Below are positions 1-6,780 of a stretch of DNA of 64,000 nt, in pieces. The stretch comes from Lederbergia wuyishanensis (GTDB lineage Bacteria; Bacillota; Bacilli; Bacillales; Bacillaceae_C): positions 124,001 to 188,000 of the forward strand of contig NZ_JALIRM010000010.1 in the NCBI RefSeq assembly GCF_022900255.1, given 5' to 3'. The notes under the pieces were generated by a model. The model had not been told where the DNA came from and ran no database searches. It saw only the letters and a program-made list of their open reading frames with translations. Each line of letters starts with the position of its first letter. Position 1 is the stretch's first letter. Made by a program: the position numbers and the translations under genes.

Positions 1-270
1 CAGACCAAACAACGAAAAAATGCTTTGTGTCAAAACGCAATAAGCACTAATGGGCAACGACCATATGAAAGCGATCAACATCCATGTCTTTTTATACTTA
101 TACGAGGAAATTATAGCCAAACACGCTGGGAGAAATAGCATAATAAAAGTATTTATGATTGGTGCTATGTTGTTAACTATGGAGTAAGGATTAAAAAAAC
201 TAAAAATAATCCAAAGGATAATCGAAAGTATTCCTGCCACTAATCCTAATATGGTAGAGCTCCTAGGCAT
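1..270 (-). CDS. partial polytopic membrane protein, function unknown
   Basis: An open frame of 90 codons starts with ATG at 270 and runs off the left edge without a stop. A purine-rich GTGGTGAAG stretch lies just upstream of the ATG. The product starts MPRSSTILGL and is almost entirely hydrophobic, with about three membrane segments (roughly residues 7-26, 36-56 and 63-82) separated by a short basic YKYKK loop. It looks like a small Bacillus-type integral membrane protein. I do not recognise the family, and the C-terminus is outside the window. The codon usage is AT-rich, unlike the GC-rich gene next to it. Confidence 0.6.
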   Translation of the reverse strand, partial: MPRSSTILGLVAGILSIILWIIFSFFNPYSIVNNIAPIINTFIMLFLPACLAIISSYKYKKTWMLIAFIWSLPISAYCVLTQSIFSLFGL

Positions 271-298
271 AGCATCTTCACCACTTTCTGAAAAATTA

Positions 299-340
299 AA
301 ATAAACCTCTTGAGGAAATGTTATCCTAGGAGGTTATTTA
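299..340 (-). terminator. hairpin terminator downstream of the DUF6223 gene
   Basis: An imperfect stem pairs AATAACCTC-CTAGGA with TCCTCAAGAGGTTTATT, followed on the minus strand by a T-rich tail. Arms and loop closely resemble the hairpin at 4783-4818 (shared GAAATGTT-TCCT loop). Confidence 0.55.
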
Positions 341-453
341 AATCAAACTTAAATATTATTCTATTTACCTACAAAATACAGAACAATTCTTGATATAACT
401 TCACCGGGACACGCCAAAGGACAGGTCCCACAATACAGAGCACCTTGGTCGGG

Positions 454-861
454 TCAGCTTACGTGGCGGCGGGAGCGGCGTAGAGTTAGCCCAGCGAGGA
501 TTATGCTAGCCAAGCCAAATAATATAGCAAAGTAAGCCCCTACTCGCCCATCACCAGTACCTGGACCACCAGGGAATATGGTCATATGCACCCAAGCGTA
601 GGCTATGACAATTATCCCCACCACCATGGCTACGAAAGCCCCGCGTCGCCCGGTGCCTTTACCGAAACGACCAGCAGAGCGGGCTAGAGACAGCCCAGCA
701 AGAATCGAGCTGATCAGCCCCACCACCGCATCCATCGTAGCCCAAAGTCGCCCGGGGGTAAAATCGTACCCGATATTACTGTTGGTCACTTCAGCAGAGG
801 CCAAAGTTGGCACTAGTAGCAATGCACAAAGTAAAACCAATGAAACTAGCTTTATTTTCAT
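454..861 (-). CDS. DUF6223 family membrane protein, GC-rich
   Basis: The 135-residue product has an N-terminal signal or first membrane segment (residues 3-23, ending LASAE). Three further hydrophobic helices follow at about 42-60, 75-93 and 108-126, with an Arg-rich C-terminus (LRRSRRH). The motifs TPGRLWAT, SLARSAGRFG, GRRGA and GGPGTGDG match my memory of DUF6223 proteins, which are mostly actinobacterial. The function of the family is unknown. The ribosome site is AAGGAGGAATTAACAA before the ATG. Sampled lines inside the gene are close to 60% GC, while the flanks are near 35%, so recent acquisition from a high-GC donor is likely. It is transcribed away from the two-component system next to it. 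Confidence 0.75.
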   Translation of the reverse strand: MKIKLVSLVLLCALLLVPTLASAEVTNSNIGYDFTPGRLWATMDAVVGLISSILAGLSLARSAGRFGKGTGRRGAFVAMVVGIIVIAYAWVHMTIFPGGPGTGDGRVGAYFAILFGLASIILAGLTLRRSRRHVS

Positions 862-1253
862 TTGTTAATTCCTCCTTCTTGTTGTTTCTGCAAATCAACA
901 GATTTTAGGTTGGTTGTTTAACAAGCACTTCTTGTTCTTAATTGCTGGATTCCCCATTAAGAGCTGAGTCCAAAACCAATGCCTCAATCGAAAGCACACA
1001 ATTCAGCACATTTCTTCCACATTTAATATTGCGTTTACCATGAGACTATTTCTCTCATTCACTTCTCCTTCCTTGTTCATCCCAGCTATTTCTATTGTTT
1101 CAACGTCATTTTAAACAATAAATGTGGAGAACTTATGCAGAACTTCCTCTTTTTGTATGGATTTGTTCAAGAACATGTTAAATAAAGGTATAATTTTCGG
1201 TAAGTGGTGATTCTCGAACTAGAAGCAGACTAAGCTGGAAAGAGGTGATTGAA
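862..1253. other. intergenic region before the two-component operon
   Basis: No open frame with a ribosome site was found on either strand. A TATAAT at 1189-1194 is the likely -10 of the operon on the plus strand. The -35 is weak (TGTTCA-like at 1164-1169). The minus-strand side carries the upstream region of the DUF6223 gene. I saw no clear palindromic operator. Confidence 0.4.
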
Positions 1254-1940
1254 GTGGAAACGAAATTGTTGCTTGTGGAGGATGAACCGGGCATGCTTGA
1301 GGAAATGCACACATATTTACAACGTGAAGGGTTTAAAGTATTGACCGCCTGCACAGGCAAGGAAGCACTCATGATTACCCAGTCTGAGCGTCCAGATATC
1401 GTTGTGCTTGATTGGATGCTCCCCGAGAAAAGTGGCATCGACGTGTGCCGTGAAATAAGGCAAACCTCACATTGCGGTATTATTATGGTCACTGCTCGAT
1501 CGGATGAATCAGATAAAATCGTCGGGCTGGAAATCGGTGCAGACGATTATTTGACGAAGCCGTTTAGTTTGCGCGAGCTCGCTTCACGTATTAGAGCTTT
1601 ACTTCGCCGCTTGCGCGGACCCGAAGACAGGCCGATGTTCTTGGAAAGAGACAACCTGACCATTTCCGAAGCTAAGTGTCAGGTATTCAAGGACGGCCAA
1701 GAGATACAACTTACACCAACGGAATTCAAGATTTTGTACACTTTGGCTGCACGTCCCGGAATGGTTTTCAGTCGCCTGCAATTATTAAAAACTGCACTAG
1801 CAGACGAGTATATGGGGTATGAAAGAACGATGGATTCCCATATCCGGAATCTTCGCCGCAAGCTAGGAGACGATCCGGCCAATCCTCGTTATATTCAAAC
1901 TGTATACGGTTTCGGTTACCGTTTCGGTGAACAATCATGA
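1254..1940 (+). CDS. OmpR/PhoB-family response regulator
   Basis: The product has a receiver domain (about residues 1-118) and a C-terminal winged-helix DNA-binding domain (about 128-228). Receiver residues are visible: acidic pair E9-D10, phosphoacceptor Asp 53 in VVLDWMLP, and Lys 102 in YLTKPFS. I chose the GTG at 1254 because AAGAGGTGAT sits at the right distance before it. An in-frame GTG at 1245 lies inside that ribosome site. The stop overlaps the kinase start by ATGA, so the two are translationally coupled. Base composition is near 50% GC in sampled lines, higher than the surrounding genes, which may indicate acquisition together with the DUF6223 gene. The target genes are not known. 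Confidence 0.92.
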   Translation: METKLLLVEDEPGMLEEMHTYLQREGFKVLTACTGKEALMITQSERPDIVVLDWMLPEKSGIDVCREIRQTSHCGIIMVTARSDESDKIVGLEIGADDYLTKPFSLRELASRIRALLRRLRGPEDRPMFLERDNLTISEAKCQVFKDGQEIQLTPTEFKILYTLAARPGMVFSRLQLLKTALADEYMGYERTMDSHIRNLRRKLGDDPANPRYIQTVYGFGYRFGEQS

Positions 1941-3055
1941 AGTTGACGGTGCGTCAAAAAATATTTGTCTTCACGGGACTACTCGTGCTTATACTCGGCT
2001 TCTCTCATATCCTTACCAATAAGTTTTACATGGAGTCTTTGTTCGATAAATTTCGTAAGGAAGAAATCAGTGCATCTTATTTGAACACTACGCCAGGGGA
2101 ACAAATCGAAATCTTGAAGACTTACTTTTTAGGTAAGATGCAACAAATGTGGCTTGAAAAATGGGTATTATTCGTAGTAACCGGTTTGTTCTTCAGTTTT
2201 TGGGTTTCAGGGGTGCTGACAATCCCACTTAGAAAGCTCGTTGCCGCTATCGTACGCGTTGCTCAGGGGGATTTGGACGTGAAAGTTCCTGTACAATCAA
2301 AAGACGAATATGGTAAAGTAATCCAGGCATTCAACGATATGACACTTCGTCTCCGGGAAGCTGAGGAAGCCCGTAGGCGATTGGTAGCTGATGTCGCCCA
2401 CGAGCTTCGTACTCCGCTTTCTATCATGCAGCTAAAATTAGAAAATGCTCAACAAACTGGTCAATACGTCCCTCCGGAGATGCTGCTTAGACTCCAAGAC
2501 GAAGTGATCCGTTTAAGCCTGCTTGTGGAAGATCTTCATATCTTGTCATTGGCTGAGACCGGCCGGTTGGGATTGGACTTCAAACCGCTTGATCTGTCGG
2601 AAAGACTTGAACAAATTGTTGATGATGTGAAAATGGAGGCTATAGAGAACGGACTAGAAATGAGCTACTACTCGAATACTAGGCCGGTAACGGTGATGGC
2701 GGACGCGAGACGGATCACGCAGGTGTTCATCAATTTGTTGACTAATGCAATCCGCTACACACCGGAAGGAGGAAAGATTTCGGTTGTAATTGAAGACAAG
2801 GTTCAGGATGGGGATAAGGTCTATACATGTGTCTCAGTGAAAGACACCGGCATCGGCATTCCAGCTGAAGAGCTTACACACCTATTCGATCGTTTTTATC
2901 GCGTAGAAAAAGCCCGTTCGCGGCATACAGGCGGAACAGGGCTCGGGTTATCTATCGCTCATCATCTTGTTAGAGCCCACGGGGGGTTCATCCGTGTCGA
3001 AAGTGAGCCTAACCGAGGTACGACATTTACCGTTTATTTGCCTTTGAATATATGA
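1937..3055 (+). CDS. HAMP-domain sensor histidine kinase
   Basis: This is a membrane kinase with helices at about residues 9-27 and 76-96 enclosing a short (about 48-residue) outer loop. A HAMP linker (about 96-146) follows, then a HisKA domain with His 155 in DVAHELRTP, then the ATPase domain (NLLTNAIRY N-box, DTGIGIP, and GGTGLGLSI G-box). All catalytic motifs are intact. The short sensor loop suggests signal detection in or at the membrane rather than by a large ligand domain, as in BaeS- or intramembrane-sensing kinases. It forms a two-gene operon with the preceding response regulator. The signal is unknown; the adjacent DUF6223 gene is a candidate target only by proximity. Confidence 0.92.
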   Translation: MKLTVRQKIFVFTGLLVLILGFSHILTNKFYMESLFDKFRKEEISASYLNTTPGEQIEILKTYFLGKMQQMWLEKWVLFVVTGLFFSFWVSGVLTIPLRKLVAAIVRVAQGDLDVKVPVQSKDEYGKVIQAFNDMTLRLREAEEARRRLVADVAHELRTPLSIMQLKLENAQQTGQYVPPEMLLRLQDEVIRLSLLVEDLHILSLAETGRLGLDFKPLDLSERLEQIVDDVKMEAIENGLEMSYYSNTRPVTVMADARRITQVFINLLTNAIRYTPEGGKISVVIEDKVQDGDKVYTCVSVKDTGIGIPAEELTHLFDRFYRVEKARSRHTGGTGLGLSIAHHLVRAHGGFIRVESEPNRGTTFTVYLPLNI

Positions 3056-3190
3056 TAATCCAAAAATATTGTTGGTTAAAATATGTGTTATTAATGAGCA
3101 TTTTTTTAATCTGAACCATTGAGAAGTATGGTTTTTTAAGTAAAAAAGAGACTTCACCCCGACTTGTAAAGGTTTGCAATTGACCATTAA

Positions 3191-3216
3191 AAATAACCTC
3201 TACTAAGAGGTTATTT
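3191..3216. terminator. terminator after the kinase gene
   Basis: A perfect 11-bp stem AAATAACCTCT / AGAGGTTATTT with a 4-nt loop is followed by ATTTT. It lies about 135 bp after the kinase stop. Confidence 0.55.
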
Positions 3217-3309
3217 ATTTTAAAAACTTATATATTAATCTATCTTTCTATAAAGAAATAACGGTGGTAGGCTAATATATTTTTTAGTGGTCATTTCTAA
3301 GTACTCTTT

Positions 3310-3435
3310 TTAGCATTTAGCTGTTGTGTCAATTAACGGTACTAGAAAGGATCTCGAGTCGTTAGCTACATGTTTAATCTCATTGATAGCTTGTTTCTAC
3401 TGGGTTTCAATATATTCGATCTCTTTCGTAAAAAC
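3310..3435 (-). pseudogene. possible decayed coding fragment, family unknown
   Basis: Read on the minus strand, this segment encodes TKEIEYIETQ, a TAG stop, then KQAINEIKHVAND and SRSFLVPLIDTTAKC before a TAA. The amphipathic, protein-like composition across the in-frame stop suggests the tail of a broken gene. It lies directly downstream of the small membrane ORF at 3442-3585 and may once have been part of the same gene or operon. No family is recognised and the call rests on composition only. Confidence 0.3.
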
Positions 3436-3441
3436 TCGTGG

Positions 3442-3585
3442 CTATTCATTCTCTTGAGAAGACAATTCATCAAGTGTATTTTCTAGAATTTCGATCATTA
3501 TCTTATTTTGCTTATATATATTATCCAGACGATTTACTACTGCAACAAAACCTAAGATGGTTGTGATAAGTATAAAAATCATCAT
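3442..3585 (-). CDS. 47-residue single-pass membrane protein
   Basis: This short open frame starts with ATG at 3585, seven bases after a strong GGAGGA ribosome site. The product has one membrane helix (about residues 2-18, MIFILITTILGFVAVV) and a charged amphipathic tail rich in Glu, Asn and Lys. The tail is likely coiled-coil (IYKQNKIMIEILENTLDEL). The topology resembles other small Bacillus membrane peptides with a cytoplasmic coil. No function is recognised. The downstream region holds a possible decayed coding fragment. Confidence 0.6.
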   Translation of the reverse strand: MMIFILITTILGFVAVVNRLDNIYKQNKIMIEILENTLDELSSQENE

Positions 3586-3651
3586 AATAGCTCCTCCATT
3601 TATTGTAATACTAAAAACATTTTTATGGTTTCCCCTATTGTTGAAGAAACC

Positions 3652-4125
3652 TTATATCATTTTTATTATGTCTTCCTCAATTTTAGATGGTGATATCGTT
3701 GGAGCATAACGTTTAATCACTTCTCCATTTCTATCAACTAGAAACTTAGTGAAATTCCATTTAATATCAGAAGTTACAAATCCTTTTGATTCGCTTGTTA
3801 AATATTTATAAAGAGGATGTGCATCCTTTCCCCTTACATGAACCTTTTTAAATAAAGGAAACTGAACTCCGTAATTTACCTGACATGCTTCTATGACTTC
3901 CTCATCTGATCCAGGTTCTTGATTCATAAACTGATTACAAGGAAAGCCTAATACCTCAAAACCTTTCTCCTTATAATTATCATATAGGTCCTGGAGTTCT
4001 TTTAGCTGAGGAGCAAATCCACACTTTGTTGCCGTATTTACAATAAGGAGCAACTTTCCCTCATAGATACTTAATAACTTTTCTTCTCCATTCATTAAAG
4101 TTGCAGAAAATTGATATACACTCAT
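3652..4125 (-). CDS. glutathione peroxidase family thiol peroxidase
   Basis: The product has the Gpx thioredoxin fold and reduces hydroperoxides. Peroxidatic Cys 35 lies in NTATKCGF, the Gln of the NQEPG motif is near residue 69 (after FPCNQF), and the WNF motif is near the end of the domain. The active site uses Cys, not selenocysteine. Like other bacterial Gpx proteins it probably depends on thioredoxin, because Bacillales generally lack glutathione. I chose the ATG at 4125 because AGAGGGGG precedes it; the upstream ATG at 4143 lies before that ribosome site. Length (157 aa) is normal for the family. It appears to be monocistronic. Confidence 0.9.
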   Translation of the reverse strand: MSVYQFSATLMNGEEKLLSIYEGKLLLIVNTATKCGFAPQLKELQDLYDNYKEKGFEVLGFPCNQFMNQEPGSDEEVIEACQVNYGVQFPLFKKVHVRGKDAHPLYKYLTSESKGFVTSDIKWNFTKFLVDRNGEVIKRYAPTISPSKIEEDIIKMI

Positions 4126-4255
4126 TGTTCCCCCTCTTTCCATATTGATTTTTTCCCAAGCAATGGGATTCTTTAAATAAACATATTAAAAATGAAGGCA
4201 ATAATTCTACCTTCATTGGCGACCATGTATTTTTAATTCGGAGCTTTCAATATCA

Positions 4256-4621
4256 TTATTCCTGAACTATCATAATTTGGTTTCCCTCAGAGTCTATTAT
4301 TGTTACAAATGATATGTCAGGGAAACGCTCTATTTCTCCTATGATAACTATATTATTATTTTTTAGGAAATTGTAAGTCTTATCAATATCATCTGTTGAA
4401 AAGGTAAACAACGGGTGTTCAGAAGGTTGGAAGTGATCAGAACGATGAGCATCAAGTAATAATGTGAGATTACTTAATTGCAACGAAAAAACTTTATCAT
4501 ATGGTCCAGGAGGAACAGATACTCCTAGAAATTTTGCATACCAATTAAAAGCCCGATTCATGTCTTTAACATGTACAAATACTGAACCAATATATGGAGC
4601 AATGTTTTTTTTAGTTTCCAT
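4256..4621 (-). CDS. VOC (glyoxalase/bleomycin-resistance) family protein
   Basis: This 121-residue protein is a single VOC module with the expected beta-alpha-beta-beta-beta halves. IGSVFVHVKDMNRAFNWYAKFLG begins the first half and DIDKTYNFLKNN opens the second, which ends in SFVTIIDSEGNQIMIVQE. The final Glu is the usual metal ligand position, but the first-strand His/Gln ligand is not obvious, so metal binding is uncertain. Substrate cannot be inferred. The gene stands alone between the peroxidase and wrbA genes on the same strand. Confidence 0.8.
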   Translation of the reverse strand: METKKNIAPYIGSVFVHVKDMNRAFNWYAKFLGVSVPPGPYDKVFSLQLSNLTLLLDAHRSDHFQPSEHPLFTFSTDDIDKTYNFLKNNNIVIIGEIERFPDISFVTIIDSEGNQIMIVQE

Positions 4622-4782
4622 CTTCTAATCATTCCCTTATTAATAAGTTATTTTCTCAGATAATAAATAGTATCTAATATTAAAATATTTATGAAACGTT
4701 AGTATATTATTTATAGTAAACAATCAAAAGTAAAAAATATAGTAATTTTTTATAAATTCTAAAATTAAGGAAATCATTAAAA

Positions 4783-4818
4783 AAACCTCTTAGGAAGAAA
4801 TGTTGTCCTAAGAGGTTT
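4783..4818 (-). terminator. terminator of the wrbA-like gene
   Basis: A perfect 13-bp stem AAACCTCTTAGGA / TCCTAAGAGGTTT with a 10-nt loop is followed on the minus strand by a run of seven T. Confidence 0.85.
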
Positions 4819-4830
4819 ATGAAAATTACT

Positions 4831-5442
4831 TTATTGATTTCCTTTTTTAACCCACTCTGCTACAGTAACGGTGCGCTTGGCCTGATGCTTTACAGCAGCT
4901 TGTACATCATCAATCATTTTACCGTCTTGTCCTACAGTAACAGTCGTACCATAAGGGTTACCTCCTGCACCAAACAATACTTGGTCAGTGTATCCTGGAG
5001 GTACTATAATGGCTCCCCAATGCATCATAGAAGTATATAAAGCTAAGATTGTTGCCTCTTGTCCACCATGCGGGTTTTGTGCGGAAGACATAGCACTTAC
5101 AACCTTATTAACTGTTTTTCCGGAAGCCCAAAGCCCCCCTTGAATATCAAGGAACTGCTTCATTTGAGAAGCAATGTTACCAAAACGTGTAGGAGTACTA
5201 AAAATAATAGCATCTGCCCATTCTAAATCGGTTGAAGTCGCTACTGGAACGTCTTTCGTAGCTTCTACTGTTGATTTCCATACTTCATTTCCTTGAATAA
5301 CAGAATCTGGCGCTAATTCTTGAACTTTTAAAACTTTTACCTCAGCACCTGCTTCCTTTGCACCTTCTTCAGCCCATTTCGCTAATTGAAAGTTTGTCCC
5401 ACCCATACTGTAAAAAACAATCGCTAATTTTACGTTAGTCAT
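4831..5442 (-). CDS. wrbA: WrbA-type NAD(P)H:quinone oxidoreductase (paralog 1)
   Basis: The 203-residue product has the flavodoxin-like WrbA fold that binds FMN and reduces quinones by two electrons. It shows the FMN phosphate loop region near the N-terminus (FYSMGGTNFQLA), STPTRFGN (about residues 82-89) and the MSSAQNPHGGQE segment (about 117-128) typical of type IV NQOs. It is closely similar along its whole length to the protein at 25171-25833, so the window carries two recent paralogs. This copy has no MhqR-like box that I can find in its upstream 150 bp, unlike paralog 2, so the two copies may be regulated differently. Confidence 0.88.
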   Translation of the reverse strand: MTNVKLAIVFYSMGGTNFQLAKWAEEGAKEAGAEVKVLKVQELAPDSVIQGNEVWKSTVEATKDVPVATSTDLEWADAIIFSTPTRFGNIASQMKQFLDIQGGLWASGKTVNKVVSAMSSAQNPHGGQEATILALYTSMMHWGAIIVPPGYTDQVLFGAGGNPYGTTVTVGQDGKMIDDVQAAVKHQAKRTVTVAEWVKKGNQ

Positions 5443-5539
5443 TTTTTTCTCCTTATTAGAAAATTTTCATAGCAATTGTATTTTTTCTTTATAATCAATT
5501 TCTATTCCTATAAAAGTTAGATGAGGGGGAAATTAGCAC

Positions 5540-5645
5540 TTTTTTAAAATTTTTCTCGGTAATACCATGCTTAATATCTCGCCAGGCAGTCCATCCATTT
5601 CACAGATAATATCTGAAGTGAACCCACGCTTAATTATAGTTTAAA
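5540..5645 (-). pseudogene. possible 3' remnant of a decayed gene
   Basis: On the minus strand the stretch encodes IKRGFTSDIICEMDGLPGEI then LSMVLPRKILKKC and a TAA stop, with no start codon or ribosome site. The composition looks like a real protein C-terminus. The coding sense ends upstream at the hairpin at 5635-5667, as if a rearrangement occurred there. I do not recognise the family. Confidence 0.35.
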
Positions 5646-5667
5646 AAAGTTGCGTTTTTAAACTATA
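5635..5667. terminator. 13-bp inverted repeat in the wrbA-pssA gap
   Basis: TATAGTTTAAAAA and TTTTTAAACTATA form a perfect 13-bp stem around a 7-nt loop. It resembles an AT-rich terminator or the end of a small mobile repeat. No adjacent gene clearly needs it. Confidence 0.45.
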
Positions 5668-5962
5668 ACTTCTGATGTTCTTTCGTGGTTTAAAACACCA
5701 TTAGATAGAAATTATCATCAATTACACATTAATTATGAATAACACTAAATCAATAGGGTATGTGAATAAGTCTACATCGAAATTTCCAATCGGTATATAT
5801 GATGTCCTGTTATTGGTTTTCGGCACTTATCGTAAAACGCTATACAATAAATAAAAAAGTAGTTGAATTAACTTTTCCACTTAAAAATGCCAGGAATAAC
5901 AATACAACAATTAGAAAATGCTAGTAAAATATGGAGCATAGTTCTCGTCAGGAGGAACAACA

Positions 5963-6454
5963 TTGTTCAATCATATAGCAAAAGTTGTACCTAATTTATT
6001 CACTATCGGTAATCTATTATGTGGAGTACTTTCAATTACTTTTAATATGAGTAGTTTTTATCAAACAGCCTCTATTTTAATTTTTATATCGGCTATTTTG
6101 GACCTTTTTGACGGAAGGATTGCGAGAAAACTAAAAGTGAATAGTGAATTTGGCGTAGAACTAGATTCTTTGGCTGACATTGTAAGTTTCGGTGTCGCTC
6201 CTGCACTCTTATTCCATTCGTTAGCACAACCATCCGTTTTAGCATCTTTGGCATTTTTTCTTTTTCCAACGATGGGTGCCCTAAGATTAGCTAAATTTAG
6301 TGTTAAACCTACTATTGGCTATTTCCGAGGATTACCCATTCCAGCAGCCGGATTACCGTTGGCCGGAATGGGATTGTTTTTATATAGCAATGTATGGATT
6401 ACTTTAATCCTCGCTCTTTTAATGGTCAGTCCAATAAGGGTGAAAAAATTTTAG
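5963..6454 (+). CDS. pssA: CDP-diacylglycerol--serine O-phosphatidyltransferase
   Basis: The enzyme makes phosphatidylserine from CDP-diacylglycerol and serine, the committed step towards phosphatidylethanolamine. The full CDP-alcohol phosphotransferase signature is present at about residues 50-75: D-G-x2-A-R-x8-G-x3-D-x3-D, read as DGRIAR ... GVELDSLAD. Five or six membrane helices are visible. The start is TTG at 5963, seven bases after AGGAGG. Length (163 aa) is slightly shorter than B. subtilis PssA (177 aa as I recall). In B. subtilis pssA precedes psd; no psd follows here, so decarboxylation must be encoded elsewhere. Confidence 0.9.
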   Translation: MFNHIAKVVPNLFTIGNLLCGVLSITFNMSSFYQTASILIFISAILDLFDGRIARKLKVNSEFGVELDSLADIVSFGVAPALLFHSLAQPSVLASLAFFLFPTMGALRLAKFSVKPTIGYFRGLPIPAAGLPLAGMGLFLYSNVWITLILALLMVSPIRVKKF

Positions 6455-6490
6455 TTTATTAAATCCATTAAAAAAATCTATTAAACATAA

Positions 6491-6527
6491 GCTTAAACCC
6501 AAACCTTTAAGTTAAGGATTTGGGTTT
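6491..6527 (+). terminator. terminator of pssA
   Basis: AAACCCAAACC pairs with GGATTTGGGTTT around a short loop, and the 3' side continues AACTATTTTTTG. It lies 37 bp after the pssA stop. Confidence 0.75.
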
Positions 6528-6692
6528 AACTATTTTTTGTATTATTAAAAAAACACCAAGCCTGCACTACTAAGATAATTAGTTTCCTTTTATTTTTCTT
6601 TACCTTGGATAATTATGAAATGAAACTATGGAACTATTTGCGAGTGATTATACTTAGGAAAAATGATTTATTTTTATGAAAAAGTCCTTTGT

Positions 6693-6746
6693 TTTATTGA
6701 AAATTAACATAAAGTTAACCATCTTAATAAATCCTCTGCTTATAAT
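6693..6746 (+). promoter_or_regulatory. PhoP-box promoter of the nucleotidase gene
   Basis: TTAACA (6704-6709) and TTAACC (6715-6720) are repeated with an 11-bp period, and a weaker TTTATT lies one period upstream at 6693. This matches the B. subtilis PhoP box, tandem TT(A/T)ACA repeats spaced by about 5 bp. A TATAAT -10 (6741-6746) begins exactly 20 bp after the last repeat. The same 20-bp spacing, and the same TATAATTGGG context, occur before the glycerophosphodiesterase gene at 52.8 kb. Confidence 0.8.
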
Positions 6747-6780
6747 TGGGACGTCAAAATAAAGTAAGGGGAGCGAAATA

